Below, piece by piece: positions 1-10,293 of a stretch of 64,000 nt of DNA (the stretch's first letter is position 1; every line of letters starts with the position of its first letter). Source of the stretch: Flammeovirgaceae bacterium UBA5585. GTDB lineage: Bacteria; Bacteroidota; Bacteroidia; Cytophagales; Cyclobacteriaceae. The translations under genes were made by a program, and so were the position numbers. The notes below the pieces were generated by a model. The model was not told the origin of the DNA and ran no database searches. It was given only the letters and a program-made list of their open reading frames with translations. The stretch lies in contig DILT01000016.1 of the NCBI GenBank assembly GCA_002425185.1, forward strand, positions 186,001 to 250,000. Reading direction: 5' to 3'.

Positions 1-2875
1 ATCCTCCACAGTAGCCTTTGCAAACTCGTTATAAAAAAGAAACTTCTTCTTGATGAAAGGCATTTGCTTATGCAATTCATCTTTTGAAGCCAAAACCGTA
101 CGTTTACCCTTATAATAGTAGGTTATAAGGGTTTCAATTGTTCCGTTATCGTCAAAATCACTTCTATATAGCTCGATAGGTTCTTGCACTGAAGCCGTAA
201 GTCGGGTATTGTGGCCCCAGTTTCCGGCTACAATATCAAAATCACCATCATTATCAAAATCATCTATAGCAAGAGTATTCCACCAACCTTCACTGTCAGG
301 AATACTGACCACTGTCAAGGCTCTTCCATCATTAAAAAATATTGTGAGTGGCATCCAATCCCCAACCGCCACAATATCGCTAAAACCATTACCATCAATG
401 TCAGCAATAGCCAGGTCATTGATCAGGCCCACTTGTTTAAAATCTTTACCAAAAGATATAGTTACATCGGTAAAAACTCCGTTTCCGTCATTCATGAAAA
501 TCAAATTACCCGCTGTTTCTCCGAACCTTCCTGGCAATGAATTCGAACCAATAATTACATCGCTGTCACCGTCATTATCAATATCAATAGCTTTTACAAC
601 TGATGCATTTATTATCACACCTGCAAAAGCTACAGAATCATATCTGAACTTACCCGATTCATTAATATAGAGCCTGGGTTTTAAGGGGTCTCCATATGTA
701 AATTCATTTCCTCCAGACACTACCAGCAAATCCGTATCTCCATCATTATCAACGTCAAGAAAAACATGGTCCACATCTTCACTTTTTGCATGTTGGAGAA
801 ATAGTTCACTCTGATGAATGGCAAAATCTCCGTTTTCCAATTGCAGATACAATGCACTGGACTGCATCTTTCCCCCACTTATAAATATATCATCTAATGA
901 ATCATTGTTGATATCAGAAATAGAAATACCTGGCCCTTCATTACTGAGAGCAAATGGTATTAATGGGTCTCTGTCAAAATCAAGCGTAGCCTCTTCATGA
1001 TGTTTAAAATCAAATTCAGCTTTGTAATTACACAGATAAGAAGGATAATGATTCAAAGAAGATTCATTTATTTTCTTTGCATTCTTATAATCCAGAATTA
1101 TTGCCTGATCAACCTCAATATTACGGTGAGTTTCCGTCATTAGATCGGGCCAGGTAATACGTAGAGAGTCAATAACAATTCGATTACCGAGACCCACAAC
1201 GATTTCATTTGGCACCGCTGACAAATATGATTTTACCGGAAAATGCTCCTCATAAACATACAAATCACCTGAATAAACCTCAATCTTTGATCCTACCCCA
1301 AAACGATTGAGTTCACTTCCTAAAAACCGAATGGTTATGTAATGATAATTCTGCTGGTTACGTGCTCGATTCTCAAAAATAAATGCATTTTGATTTACAT
1401 TATTAACAACAATATCCAAATCACCATCATTATCAAGATCACCGTAAGCACAACCATTGCTGAAGGACGGAGAAGCATTAAACCATTTTTTCGTGATGTT
1501 GGAGAACGAAAAATTTCCATTATTTCGGAACGCATAGTTCTGTGTTTCCTTTTTCGGAATATACTTCATAAAGTCTAATGCGCTTTCACCATTCTTAATT
1601 TCCCGTTGTACATAATCCTGTGAGATGAAATTGATATAATCCATATCGTTAGTGGCTCCCAATATCCCATTAGTAATGTATAGGTCTTTCCAACCATCCA
1701 TATCAAAATCCGCAGCCAATACTCCCCACGACCACTCTGTTGCAGCCACCCCGGATTGAAATCCAACCTCGCTAAACATATCATCGCCTCTATTCACATG
1801 CAATGTATTCTGCATATACTGAGGCGAATACCCGTTGTTTAAGTATTGGTTATAAGTGGAATAACCATCCTCGACACCTGAGGATTTCAACGTTATCAAA
1901 TCTTCGGGTAACATATCAAGGCTCACGATATCCAGGAGGCCATTGTTATTGAGGTCGGCCATGCAATTACCCATTGAATAATGCGATGTATGACCAAAAA
2001 TTCTAGAGTCAGTTGAAATCAACTCAGAAAAAGTCTTATCTCCATTATTGCGATAATAATAGTCGTTTTCAAAAAAATCATTCCCAATATAGATATCAGG
2101 AAACCCATCCTTGTTTAAATCGCCAATGGCAATACCCAAGCCATAGCCAATTCTACTTTGAAAAATACCCGAAGGTTCAGTCACATCAACAAACTTTCCA
2201 TTTACATTCTCAAAAAGTCTGTCACCAGTTAGCGAATCTCTTACTACTCGGTTGACACCGCGGCCGTAAGCGTGGTTTGGATGAACTGAATGTGTGAGCA
2301 GAAACATGTCCAAGTCGCCATCCAAATCAAAGTCAAAAAATGCTGCTTGAGTAGAGAATGTTGCTATGTCCAATCCAAATGACTGAGCGTCTTCTTTAAA
2401 AAATGGTACTCCGCCTTCCCCAACACCCTGATTAATAAACAATAGATTTTTACCCCTTATAGATTTATAGGCCCCAACCTTACAAACATAAATATCAAGC
2501 AAACCATCATTATTAATATCTATGTGGGTAACACCTGTTGTCCATCCATCCGAATTTTGTATACCTGACGCTTCAGTTACATCCTCAAACCGGAAACCCC
2601 CTTTATTAAGGTATAATTTATCCTCACCCTGATTACTCGTCAAATAAATATCATTGAGGCTATCATTATTAAAATCTGCAATAATAGCTCCTCCTCCATT
2701 ATAATAATATAGATACGTCAGGATGTTAAGTTCATCTGATGGGGTAAGAGAATTGATGAATTCAATCCCAGAATCACTTGAAGGTACAAGCTGAAAAACT
2801 TTCTTTTCATTTCGACACGAAAAGAAGACCAGGATACATAAAAGCATCGAAACATTTAAAGAGGGTCCCTTCATT
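1..2875 (-). CDS. FG-GAP/VCBS repeat lipoprotein with ASPIC/UnbV domain (CRTAC1-like), 3' end cut by window
   Basis: I read this frame by hand; it stays open from the ATG at 2875 to the window edge, about 958 residues without a stop. The N-terminus is a lipoprotein signal ending in VFFSC (Cys20). Calcium-binding FG-GAP/VCBS loops recur along the chain, for example DFNNDSLND, DINNDGLLD, DFDLDGDLD, DLNNNGLLD, DLDNDGDLD, DVDNDGDTD and DFDNDGDFD, as expected of a beta-propeller. Around residues 520-590 an ASPIC/UnbV-like segment carries FGVGSKIEVYSG, GLGNR and ITWPD, and more propeller loops follow. Such proteins often sit beside SusC/SusD pairs in Cytophagales and are thought to act at the cell surface; the true ligand is unknown. 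The gene lies just downstream of susD1 on the same strand, but a strong terminator separates them. The C-terminus is outside the window. Confidence 0.9.
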
Positions 2876-2895
2876 TCATCATCTTCGTTGCCCGT

Positions 2896-2903
2896 CAAAA
2901 TTA
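2896..2903 (-). promoter_or_regulatory. Candidate -7 box for the FG-GAP lipoprotein gene
   Basis: On the minus strand this reads TAATTTTG, an exact match to the Bacteroidota -7 consensus TAnnTTTG. It lies between the susD1 terminator and the ATG at 2875, leaving a leader of roughly 15 bases. No TTG is found at the expected -33 distance, so support is partial. Confidence 0.3.
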
Positions 2904-2912
2904 GAAATATAT

Positions 2913-2945
2913 AAAAAAAGGAGGGCATGTAACCCTCCTTTTTTT
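2913..2945 (-). terminator. Rho-independent terminator after susC1-susD1
   Basis: Perfect inverted repeat: arms 2913-2925 and 2933-2945 (13 bp each) with a 7-base loop. The core GGAGGG/CCCTCC is flanked by A- and T-runs, so it could work in both directions. It lies 23 bases past the susD1 stop codon on the transcribed strand. Confidence 0.85.
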
Positions 2946-2968
2946 CACGGATTCAACTTAAACAAAAA

Positions 2969-4537
2969 TCAATAACCAGGATTTTGAATTAAATTAGGAT
3001 TTGATAATAATGCACTCGCTGGAATAGGAAAAAGATCTGTATGACCATCACCTGCGGTCTTAAATTGCCAAGCATTCTTAAATGCGCCAAATCGAATCAT
3101 ATCATTTCTCCGCCATCCCTCAGTATATAGTTCCCGGGCTCTTTCGTCAAGCATGGTTGCTTCGTTAATTGAAGCTAAAGGAGGAGTATTTGAACGCATT
3201 GACCGTAGCGCATTAACGTCACTAAGTGCCCCTGCATTGTTCCCTAATCTTAACTTAGCTTCAGCACGCATCAGATATGCATCTGCGAACCGCGCCATTA
3301 CCACCCCCTCGGTAAAGGCTCCGTTAGCAGGTGAGTACTTTAGCAACCGAATTCCAGTTCGTTCATTATTACCCACTAAACCCGGAAGTTCCTTTGTAAA
3401 AACCAGCGGATTTCCAACCCTGTCAGTCAAAGCCACAGCAGCTCCATCCCTATAACCGTACATTTGACCAACTTGAAAACCATAACCAAAACCTTGGTTG
3501 TCGGCATTTGTTGTTGCTAGTGTATGTGTATACCCTCGCCTTTCTTCTTGCCCACTACCGATAGAGTTCGAAGTTGGTGGTCCTTCAAACTTATCATAAA
3601 ATTCCGCGAGGGTGGTAAAACCATTCCAACCACCACCACCATTACCCGTATGGCTTTGATTATAGTGTAACCCATTCCACATCCTGTTACCTACACCAGC
3701 GGCAACATTCCAAATAACATCTGTGTTAGTAAATGATGGGCCTCTGAATACACCAAAATAGTCACTCTCAAGCGAATATCCTTCTGCTTCAATCGCATCA
3801 ACAAGGTTTATAACATCCTGTAAATCATTTGCTCCATACGTTCCATTATAAACTGCAGCATTGATTTTCACCTTTGCGAGTAAAAATCTTGCCGCTGCTT
3901 TTACAGGCCTTGTTTTATTTGCCGCTGTTGGGTTACTGGCTGGTAGATTAGCAATGGCATCAGTTAAATCCTGAACTATCATATTATATGCCTCCGAACG
4001 TGTCATAACGGTAGGGATAACTTCTGGCCCATCTTTAGGATCCCTGAAAGGCGCTACACCAAAGAAATCCATAATTATCCACATATTGTACGCTCGTGCA
4101 AATTTTGCCTCAGCAATTTGAAGCGCACTAGCGCTGCTTAATGGATCAATAACTTCGGTGGCACGAAGGACTCCATTATTCTTATCGTTCCAGACAGTTA
4201 ATAGGAAAGGATGAGTTGGACCCCATGTATGAGCATGAACTGTTCTCCAAACACCATTATCACCCCAGTCGGTTCCTCGAGTAGGCACTACCAATTCATC
4301 GGTTGAGACTTCGGTAAGTGCATAAAGATTTGCCTGATCTCCTGCCTGGCCCGAAATATTGTTATAAATAGTGTTTAATGAACCCGCTACATTTTCCACT
4401 CCATTAAAAACTGATGACTCACCTTTAGTAAATATAGAGTCAGTCTCCTCAATTTCGAGGCTACATGCAGTAATAAATCCCCCAACCAATAATGAAGGTA
4501 TCCAAATCTTGTATTTGAAATTTTCTAACATTGACAT
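2969..4537 (-). CDS. SusD/RagB-family nutrient-binding lipoprotein (susD1)
   Basis: 522 residues, the usual size for SusD. The signal peptide ends in GGFITAC, with Cys25 as the lipidated residue. The helical TPR-like core is typical, for example FARAYNMWIIMDFFG near 145, and the C-terminal segment includes DLFPIPASALLSNPNLIQNPGY-type family endings. SusD proteins cap the SusC channel on the outer face of the outer membrane and bind glycans. It follows susC1 by 27 bases in one operon and is closed by the terminator at 2913-2945. The glycan cannot be told from sequence; the neighbouring GH65/PgmB genes and the LacI-type site before susC1 suggest an alpha-glucan or maltodextrin. M3 is an alternative start. 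Confidence 0.95.
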   Translation of the reverse strand: MSMLENFKYKIWIPSLLVGGFITACSLEIEETDSIFTKGESSVFNGVENVAGSLNTIYNNISGQAGDQANLYALTEVSTDELVVPTRGTDWGDNGVWRTVHAHTWGPTHPFLLTVWNDKNNGVLRATEVIDPLSSASALQIAEAKFARAYNMWIIMDFFGVAPFRDPKDGPEVIPTVMTRSEAYNMIVQDLTDAIANLPASNPTAANKTRPVKAAARFLLAKVKINAAVYNGTYGANDLQDVINLVDAIEAEGYSLESDYFGVFRGPSFTNTDVIWNVAAGVGNRMWNGLHYNQSHTGNGGGGWNGFTTLAEFYDKFEGPPTSNSIGSGQEERRGYTHTLATTNADNQGFGYGFQVGQMYGYRDGAAVALTDRVGNPLVFTKELPGLVGNNERTGIRLLKYSPANGAFTEGVVMARFADAYLMRAEAKLRLGNNAGALSDVNALRSMRSNTPPLASINEATMLDERARELYTEGWRRNDMIRFGAFKNAWQFKTAGDGHTDLFPIPASALLSNPNLIQNPGY

Positions 4538-4564
4538 AACTAGTTTGTTTAAAATATTTATCAG

Positions 4565-7500
4565 TTAAAAATTAGCAGCCAATCCAATTGTGAAAATTCG
4601 CGGCCTTGGATAAGCTGCGTAGTCAATACCCGCTGTAGGTAGACCATTTAGCAAATCAAATCCTGCTGGGCTAGAACTAACCTCAGGATCAAGACCATTG
4701 TATTTTGTTATCACAAAAACATTTTGTCCTGTTACGTAAAATCTCAGTTTTTTCAAATACTTCATATCATTGAGTTTAACATTGTACCCAACTTGAAGAT
4801 TTTGCATTCTCATGAAGTTTCCACTTTGAAGGAAGCGCGTTGAAACAGCTGCTTCAGCGAACCCTGATTCTCCACTAAGAATTACATCCCGCGTAACATT
4901 CCTTGCATTGTTAATGGAACCTGCAGTGAAGAATGCATTTTGTGTGTTGTTATAAACATAATGACCGAATTGACCAGTCATGTACATAGCCAAATCAAAT
5001 GACCGATAGGAGGCATTTATTGAGAATCCCATGTTCCATGTTGGTAAAGCTGTTTTACCAATAAAACGCTGATTGTCACCAATAGGCTGACCGTTACTAT
5101 CGAAACCTTCAAATTCGCGTAAGTAATACGAGAAAAGTGGATGTCCTCCAGAAAGTTGTTGTGCAAAAGCCCCTGACAAGCCTTGTCCATAAATTGTTCC
5201 CGCATCTAGCGCACCCCCAAAATCCTTCAAAAGATTTTTATTCTGCGAAACATTGCCACTAAAAACTAAGGAAGCATCGGATTTCTCAATAGCACTATAG
5301 GAAAGACCTAATTCCCAACCCTTGTTTTCAACAATAGCATCTAAATTTTCGAATTGAAGGCCTACAACAGGAGATGGTGCAGCGGGTAAAATACGAAGTA
5401 ACAGGTCAGTTGTATTTTTTACATAAACATCAAACGTTCCAGTTAACTTATCATTGAAAAATCCAAAGTCCACTCCGGCACCATAAGTAGTTGTTTGCTC
5501 CCACTTTAAATCAGGGTTCACGTTCCCTGTTGCTGATGTTCCGGGAAGGGTAATCTCACGATTATCCCCTACACCCGCGTCACCATAACGCTCTCGTCTA
5601 ATAAACTCCCCGTAAGCAAGTCCATCTTGATTTCCAACTACACCATAGTTCAATCTAAGCTTTAAATTGCTAACAGATTGGGGAACAAAGCCTTCTTCAT
5701 GAATTTTCCAAGCCACAGCAGCAGATGGGAATACACCATATCGATTATTTTCACCAAACTTTGAAGATCCGTCAACACGAACTGTAGCTGTAAATAAATA
5801 CTTATCAGAAATGGTAAAATTGCCCCTTGCAAAATAAGACTGGAGAAAATCAGTTTGATCATAAAAGTTAGCCGCTACCCCGGCTAACGTTACACCCGCT
5901 GGTCGAGCAAAGAAGGATTGCTCCAGTGACTTCTCACCTAAATTTATTCCACTTACAAAACCACCGGATGTTGGATTACCTGTTCCTGTATTACGGAGGT
6001 CATTTGTAACACCCCAATTGTTATAATCCTTGTAGATCGCTGATGCAGCAGCATCCGCAGCATCGAAGTTACTTCGGAGCTCTGACTCCATACTTGAAAA
6101 ACTATTCGGGTCCGTGAATCCTCGACCTACTACCCAATTCCACTCATTCTTGAAACTTTGAAATGAATAGCCTCCGACAGCATCAATCTTAATATTTCCC
6201 ACCTGCTTATTATAATTCAGGTACAGTTCAACCAAGTGATTAATGTTTCTATTTTCATTGATTTGCCCCTGACCGAAGCCCTGTACACCATTTCCTGCAT
6301 TAACTGATTTACCTGAAGCAAGAGTAACTGCTTCACCTTTGGACCAGTCTAGGCCGTAAGTTCCTTTCACAGAAAGATCATTATTTAATTTGTATGTCGT
6401 TGTTAGGTTATTCAAAAACCTGTTGGTCGTACCTGTACTTTGATAATAAGCAAGCATATTCGCAGGACTTCGTTGCCCACCAGTGTTGAAATCGGGATCT
6501 GTTGACCACGTGGGGTTGGCAGAGTATGCAGCACCTTGTAAGTCCCCTTGAAACCCAGCACTTCCACTGATTGCAGGGTCTTCCCTTTTTACATTTGAAT
6601 ATGTGGAAGAGAGTTCTAAGTTTAGTTTATCATTTAAGAAAGACTTACTACCATTTAAACGTCCTGTTAGCCTTTTCATAAATGAATTTTCAATCACACC
6701 AACTTGATTATCATACCCAAGTGAAGCTCTCAAAAAGCCGTCTTTAATGCCTTTTGAATAGGAGATGTTTTGAGTATTTGAAACAGAAGTTCTGTAAATA
6801 TAGTCTTGCCAATCGGTGCGTGATCCAAAATCCTGGGCTTCGGCATCTCCATCAAATAATCTGACTGCAGCCAAAAATTCTGTTGGGTTTAATAAATCAT
6901 ATCGCTTGCGTACAGAAGCAATGCTTACACTTGAGGCAAAGTCGAGAGATCCCTTTCTTGCCCCCTTACCACTCTTTGTTGTGATTAGAACAACCCCATT
7001 TGCACCCCGTGAACCATAAATCGCAGTAGCTGAAGCATCTTTTAAAATACTCATACTTTCAATATCACTTGGATTAATGAAGTTCAGAGGGTTGGTGTCC
7101 TGGTTTGTTCCAAAACCAACATTGGCAGCGCCTGGCTGAACTCCGCCAGCTAGCGGAACACCATCAACAACAAAAAGGGGGTTGTTATTCGAACGGATTG
7201 AATTTGTTCCACGAATTCGGAATTGAACCCCTGCCCCTGGTTGTCCACTCGTTGATACCATTTGAACACCTGCCACTTTACCTTGAATAAGTTGTTCAGC
7301 AGAAGATATCAAGCCGCCATTGAAATCTTTGGTAGTAACTGCAGTAACGGCACCAGTGGCATCTTTAACTGCAACACTTCCGTATCCAATAACTACAATT
7401 TCTGAAAGGGCTGTTACGTCAGATTGCAACACAACATTGATTGCTGAATTCCCTCCTACCACAATTTCTTGGGCAGCATAGCCAACAAAAGAGAATACAA

Positions 7501-7720
7501 GAGTTGCATTTGCACTAACCGAAATAGAGTAATTTCCATTAGCATCTGATGCGGTTCCGTTTGAGGTACCCTTCTCCTGAATGTTTACACCTGGAATTGG
7601 TGAACCATCATCAGAAGCAGTGATCTTGCCAGAGACTCTTTGCTGCGCGAAGGAGGTTAAACATCCCAGCATCAGCAAAACCGCGAGAGAATTGCGGATT
7701 AACAGATAAAGTTTTGACAT
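4565..7720 (-). CDS. SusC/RagA-family TonB-dependent outer membrane transporter (susC1)
   Basis: 1051 residues. Signal peptide residues 1-25 end in SFAQ. A carboxypeptidase-like regulatory domain follows at about 26-110, with VSGKITASDDGSPIPGVNI. The TonB plug at about 115-235 contains the family signature DASATAIYGSRGANGVVLIT. A large beta-barrel ends in IFTIGLAANF with the terminal aromatic residue typical of outer membrane barrels. It imports glycan fragments together with SusD1 using TonB energy. It is first in the susC1-susD1 operon, 263 bases from the GH65 gene upstream, and that gap holds a LacI-type palindrome. It shares signature stretches with SusC2 at 21858-24833, but the barrels differ, so this is not a recent duplication. 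Confidence 0.96.
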   Translation of the reverse strand: MSKLYLLIRNSLAVLLMLGCLTSFAQQRVSGKITASDDGSPIPGVNIQEKGTSNGTASDANGNYSISVSANATLVFSFVGYAAQEIVVGGNSAINVVLQSDVTALSEIVVIGYGSVAVKDATGAVTAVTTKDFNGGLISSAEQLIQGKVAGVQMVSTSGQPGAGVQFRIRGTNSIRSNNNPLFVVDGVPLAGGVQPGAANVGFGTNQDTNPLNFINPSDIESMSILKDASATAIYGSRGANGVVLITTKSGKGARKGSLDFASSVSIASVRKRYDLLNPTEFLAAVRLFDGDAEAQDFGSRTDWQDYIYRTSVSNTQNISYSKGIKDGFLRASLGYDNQVGVIENSFMKRLTGRLNGSKSFLNDKLNLELSSTYSNVKREDPAISGSAGFQGDLQGAAYSANPTWSTDPDFNTGGQRSPANMLAYYQSTGTTNRFLNNLTTTYKLNNDLSVKGTYGLDWSKGEAVTLASGKSVNAGNGVQGFGQGQINENRNINHLVELYLNYNKQVGNIKIDAVGGYSFQSFKNEWNWVVGRGFTDPNSFSSMESELRSNFDAADAAASAIYKDYNNWGVTNDLRNTGTGNPTSGGFVSGINLGEKSLEQSFFARPAGVTLAGVAANFYDQTDFLQSYFARGNFTISDKYLFTATVRVDGSSKFGENNRYGVFPSAAVAWKIHEEGFVPQSVSNLKLRLNYGVVGNQDGLAYGEFIRRERYGDAGVGDNREITLPGTSATGNVNPDLKWEQTTTYGAGVDFGFFNDKLTGTFDVYVKNTTDLLLRILPAAPSPVVGLQFENLDAIVENKGWELGLSYSAIEKSDASLVFSGNVSQNKNLLKDFGGALDAGTIYGQGLSGAFAQQLSGGHPLFSYYLREFEGFDSNGQPIGDNQRFIGKTALPTWNMGFSINASYRSFDLAMYMTGQFGHYVYNNTQNAFFTAGSINNARNVTRDVILSGESGFAEAAVSTRFLQSGNFMRMQNLQVGYNVKLNDMKYLKKLRFYVTGQNVFVITKYNGLDPEVSSSPAGFDLLNGLPTAGIDYAAYPRPRIFTIGLAANF

Positions 7721-7850
7721 AGAGTTGAAGGTTAAGGTTTAAGTGTATTATTGATACTGATTAATAACAATTATTTAAATGTAGGCTAAATGGCCACATT
7801 TTACAACTTCACATACCAGACTTAGTCTATTTTTTTTCGGAATCGTTATC

Positions 7851-7862
7851 GCAATCGTTTGC
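7851..7862. promoter_or_regulatory. LacI-type operator upstream of susC1
   Basis: GCAATCGTTTGC, the exact reverse complement of the 12-mer in front of the lacI gene at 11075-11086. It fits the GCAAACG-type palindromes bound by LacI-family proteins and lies 131 bases upstream of the susC1 start codon. Confidence 0.7.
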
Positions 7863-7895
7863 ATAAATATTAGCCGAGTTTGATCTGAAAAATGG

Positions 7896-7903
7896 CAAAA
7901 ATA
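7896..7903 (-). promoter_or_regulatory. Candidate -7 box for susC1
   Basis: The minus strand reads TATTTTTG, a match to TAnnTTTG. A TTG lies only 15 bases upstream (7919-7921), closer than the usual 19 or so. If used, the LacI-type palindrome at 7851-7862 would lie about 30 bases downstream of the box, in a position to block elongation. The rest of the 263-base gap shows no gene. Confidence 0.3.
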
Positions 7904-7983
7904 CCCTGTTTATGCTACCAAGGCCATTACTAACCATCAAGGGTGCACCGTTAAACACTTACTTTTTTACTAACTGAATTTAG

Positions 7984-10290
7984 CTATGCGGTAATAACAA
8001 CACTTTGCTGCTTTACCAATGTAAATGGCTTGCCCATAAAGTTTACTATCAAATCATTACCCGATACTAAAATGGCTTCAATAGTAGCCTTCGAAACCTT
8101 GATCTTTATCACATGACCGCGAAATTCAATCCGAAAGGAATAGGATTGCCATTGATCTGGGATGAATGGATTAAAATGAAGTTGCCCTTCCTTAATACGC
8201 ATGCCCCCAAAGCCTTTGATTACACTTAGCCAAGTGCCTGCCATACTGGTAATGTGGCAACCGTCCTCAGTATCGTTGTTATAGTCATCAATATCAAGTC
8301 GGGCGGTGCGCAAATACATCTCGTATGCTTTGTCCTTATAGCCTAGTAAGGCGGCTTGTATGGAATGTACACAGGGCGACAAGGATGACTCGTGCACGGT
8401 CATGGGCTCATAAAAATCAAAATTGCGTCTGATCGTCTCCACATCGAAATGATCTTCAAAGAAGTAAAGTCCCTGAAGCACGTCCGCTTGTTTGATAAAG
8501 CATGACCTGAGAATTCTATCCCACGACCACTTTTGATTAATGGGGCGGTTTTCCTTACCTAACTCATGAACTGTTTGTAGTTCCTTATCCAGAAATCCAT
8601 CCTGCTGAAGAAATATACCCCGTACCTTATCTTCAGGGTAATACATATTGTCAGTAATCTTCTTCCAATGAATGGCCTCTGCTTCAGAAAACCTTATCCG
8701 CGTGCTAAGTGTCTGCAATGCACGTTCGTCTCTCGCTTTTACATAGTTGATTGCTTCTTGGGTATAGCCTAACGTCCAACAGGCGATGTAATTAGTGTAC
8801 CAGTTGTTGTTAACATTGTTTTCATATTCGTTTGGTCCGGTTACACCCAACATCACGAACTTTTTTCGCTCAGCCGACCAGTTTACTCGCTGCGCCCAAA
8901 AACGTGAAATTCCAATCAAAACCTCCAGTCCATATTCAACCAGGTAATCTTCATCGCCCGTGTACCGGATATAATCAAAAATAGCATAGGCGATAGCACC
9001 GTTGCGATGTATTTCCTCAAATGTAATTTCCCACTCGTTATGACACTCTTCTCCATTCATGGTTACCATAGGGTAAAGTGCGGCACCATCTTTAAAGCCT
9101 AATTTGCCGGCATTTTCAATGGCCTTTTGCAGATGCTTGTATCGATAAACCAACAGGTTGCGGGCAACATGTTGTTCGGCAGTGCCCAGGTAGAAAGGCA
9201 AACAATACGCTTCAGTATCCCAATACGTGCTTCCTCCATACTTTTCCCCGGTAAATCCTTTGGGGCCAATATTTAAACGCGCGTCCTCTCCGGTGTATGT
9301 TTGACTTAACTGAAAAATATTAAAGCGAATTCCCTGCTGGGCGGCAACATCTCCATCAATAGTAATGTCGCATTCGTTCCATTTATGCTCCCAAACTTTG
9401 CTGTGTTCCTGAAAGAGTTTATCAAACCCAATTGTCACCGACTCGTTTAAAATTTTCGAACACTGTTCAACTAATTGTTCTTTAGGATGGTTTTCGGAAG
9501 ATAGAATAGCTGCATACTTATAAACCGTGAGTACTTTACCTTCCTGTAAATCAACTTCAACGATATTGCCTGCAAACTTTTCGCGTGTTTCAGTTTTAAT
9601 TTGCAACGGAATTTCCTGATCATTTTCTTTTACTACATACCGTATTCCTGTGGCTACTTGAAAATGCGTCTTCTTCGTTTCGGCAACTACTATACACTCT
9701 TTTTTATCTGCCTTTTTGTAAACTTCATCCCAAAACTTTTCATCGTAGTTTGAGTCCATGTTCTTCACATCGGCATCCACAAAAAGTGAAAGCGTGGCTT
9801 TGGAAGAGAAATTCAGTGGCGTTAAGGTATACCGTATAGCACCTACTTCTCCTTTTGCCATACTGCAAAAACGTTGTGCTTCAACATTTACTTTTTTACC
9901 ATCCGGAAACGTTGCCGTGAATGATCGTAACAAAAGGCCGGTTTGCATGTCGAGTACGCGTTTGAAATTTTCGACTTTGCATTTGGCCAGATCAAGATTT
10001 TGATCACCAACAGAGACATGTACACTAATCCAGCTTGGTGCATTCAATACTTTTGCAAAGTATTCAGGATAACCGTTCTTCCACCACCCTACTCTGGTCT
10101 TATCCGGATAGTATACCCCAGCCACATAACTTCCCTGCAAGGATTCTCCGCTGTACGCTTCTTCAAAGTTAGCGCGCTGGCCCATGCGCCCGTTTCCAAT
10201 ACTAAAAACACTTTCAGCAATTTTGTGATAGTGGGGATTAAATCCCTCTTCAATAATTTGCCACGGGTGATGTTTAAAGTAATCTTTCAT
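7984..10290 (-). CDS. Glycoside hydrolase family 65 protein, probable maltose phosphorylase
   Basis: 768 residues, normal for GH65. These inverting phosphorylases split alpha-glucosides such as maltose with phosphate into glucose and beta-glucose 1-phosphate. The motif GVTGPNEYENNVNNNWYTN holds the catalytic acid as Glu488, almost the same number as Glu487 in the well-studied Lactobacillus brevis maltose phosphorylase. Other GH65 blocks include GGSTYWDTEAYCLPFY (near 350), the (alpha/alpha)6 barrel and a C-terminal beta domain. There is no signal peptide, so it is cytoplasmic. It starts 3 bases after the stop of pgmB, whose product uses beta-glucose 1-phosphate, which strongly supports phosphorolysis over hydrolysis. 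Trehalose, kojibiose or nigerose phosphorylase are alternatives; maltose fits the starch genes nearby. Confidence 0.88.
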   Translation of the reverse strand: MKDYFKHHPWQIIEEGFNPHYHKIAESVFSIGNGRMGQRANFEEAYSGESLQGSYVAGVYYPDKTRVGWWKNGYPEYFAKVLNAPSWISVHVSVGDQNLDLAKCKVENFKRVLDMQTGLLLRSFTATFPDGKKVNVEAQRFCSMAKGEVGAIRYTLTPLNFSSKATLSLFVDADVKNMDSNYDEKFWDEVYKKADKKECIVVAETKKTHFQVATGIRYVVKENDQEIPLQIKTETREKFAGNIVEVDLQEGKVLTVYKYAAILSSENHPKEQLVEQCSKILNESVTIGFDKLFQEHSKVWEHKWNECDITIDGDVAAQQGIRFNIFQLSQTYTGEDARLNIGPKGFTGEKYGGSTYWDTEAYCLPFYLGTAEQHVARNLLVYRYKHLQKAIENAGKLGFKDGAALYPMVTMNGEECHNEWEITFEEIHRNGAIAYAIFDYIRYTGDEDYLVEYGLEVLIGISRFWAQRVNWSAERKKFVMLGVTGPNEYENNVNNNWYTNYIACWTLGYTQEAINYVKARDERALQTLSTRIRFSEAEAIHWKKITDNMYYPEDKVRGIFLQQDGFLDKELQTVHELGKENRPINQKWSWDRILRSCFIKQADVLQGLYFFEDHFDVETIRRNFDFYEPMTVHESSLSPCVHSIQAALLGYKDKAYEMYLRTARLDIDDYNNDTEDGCHITSMAGTWLSVIKGFGGMRIKEGQLHFNPFIPDQWQSYSFRIEFRGHVIKIKVSKATIEAILVSGNDLIVNFMGKPFTLVKQQSVVITA

Positions 10291-10293
10291 GTA

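Noticed and set aside
209..2255. Several plus-strand frames of 60-150 codons at the left end
   Set aside because: They lie opposite an uninterrupted minus-strand frame with clear FG-GAP repeats; their sequences are low-complexity shadows.
7774..7799. AAATGT...ACATTT inverted repeat before susC1
   Set aside because: Long 13-base spacer and AT-rich arms; weaker than the LacI-type site nearby.
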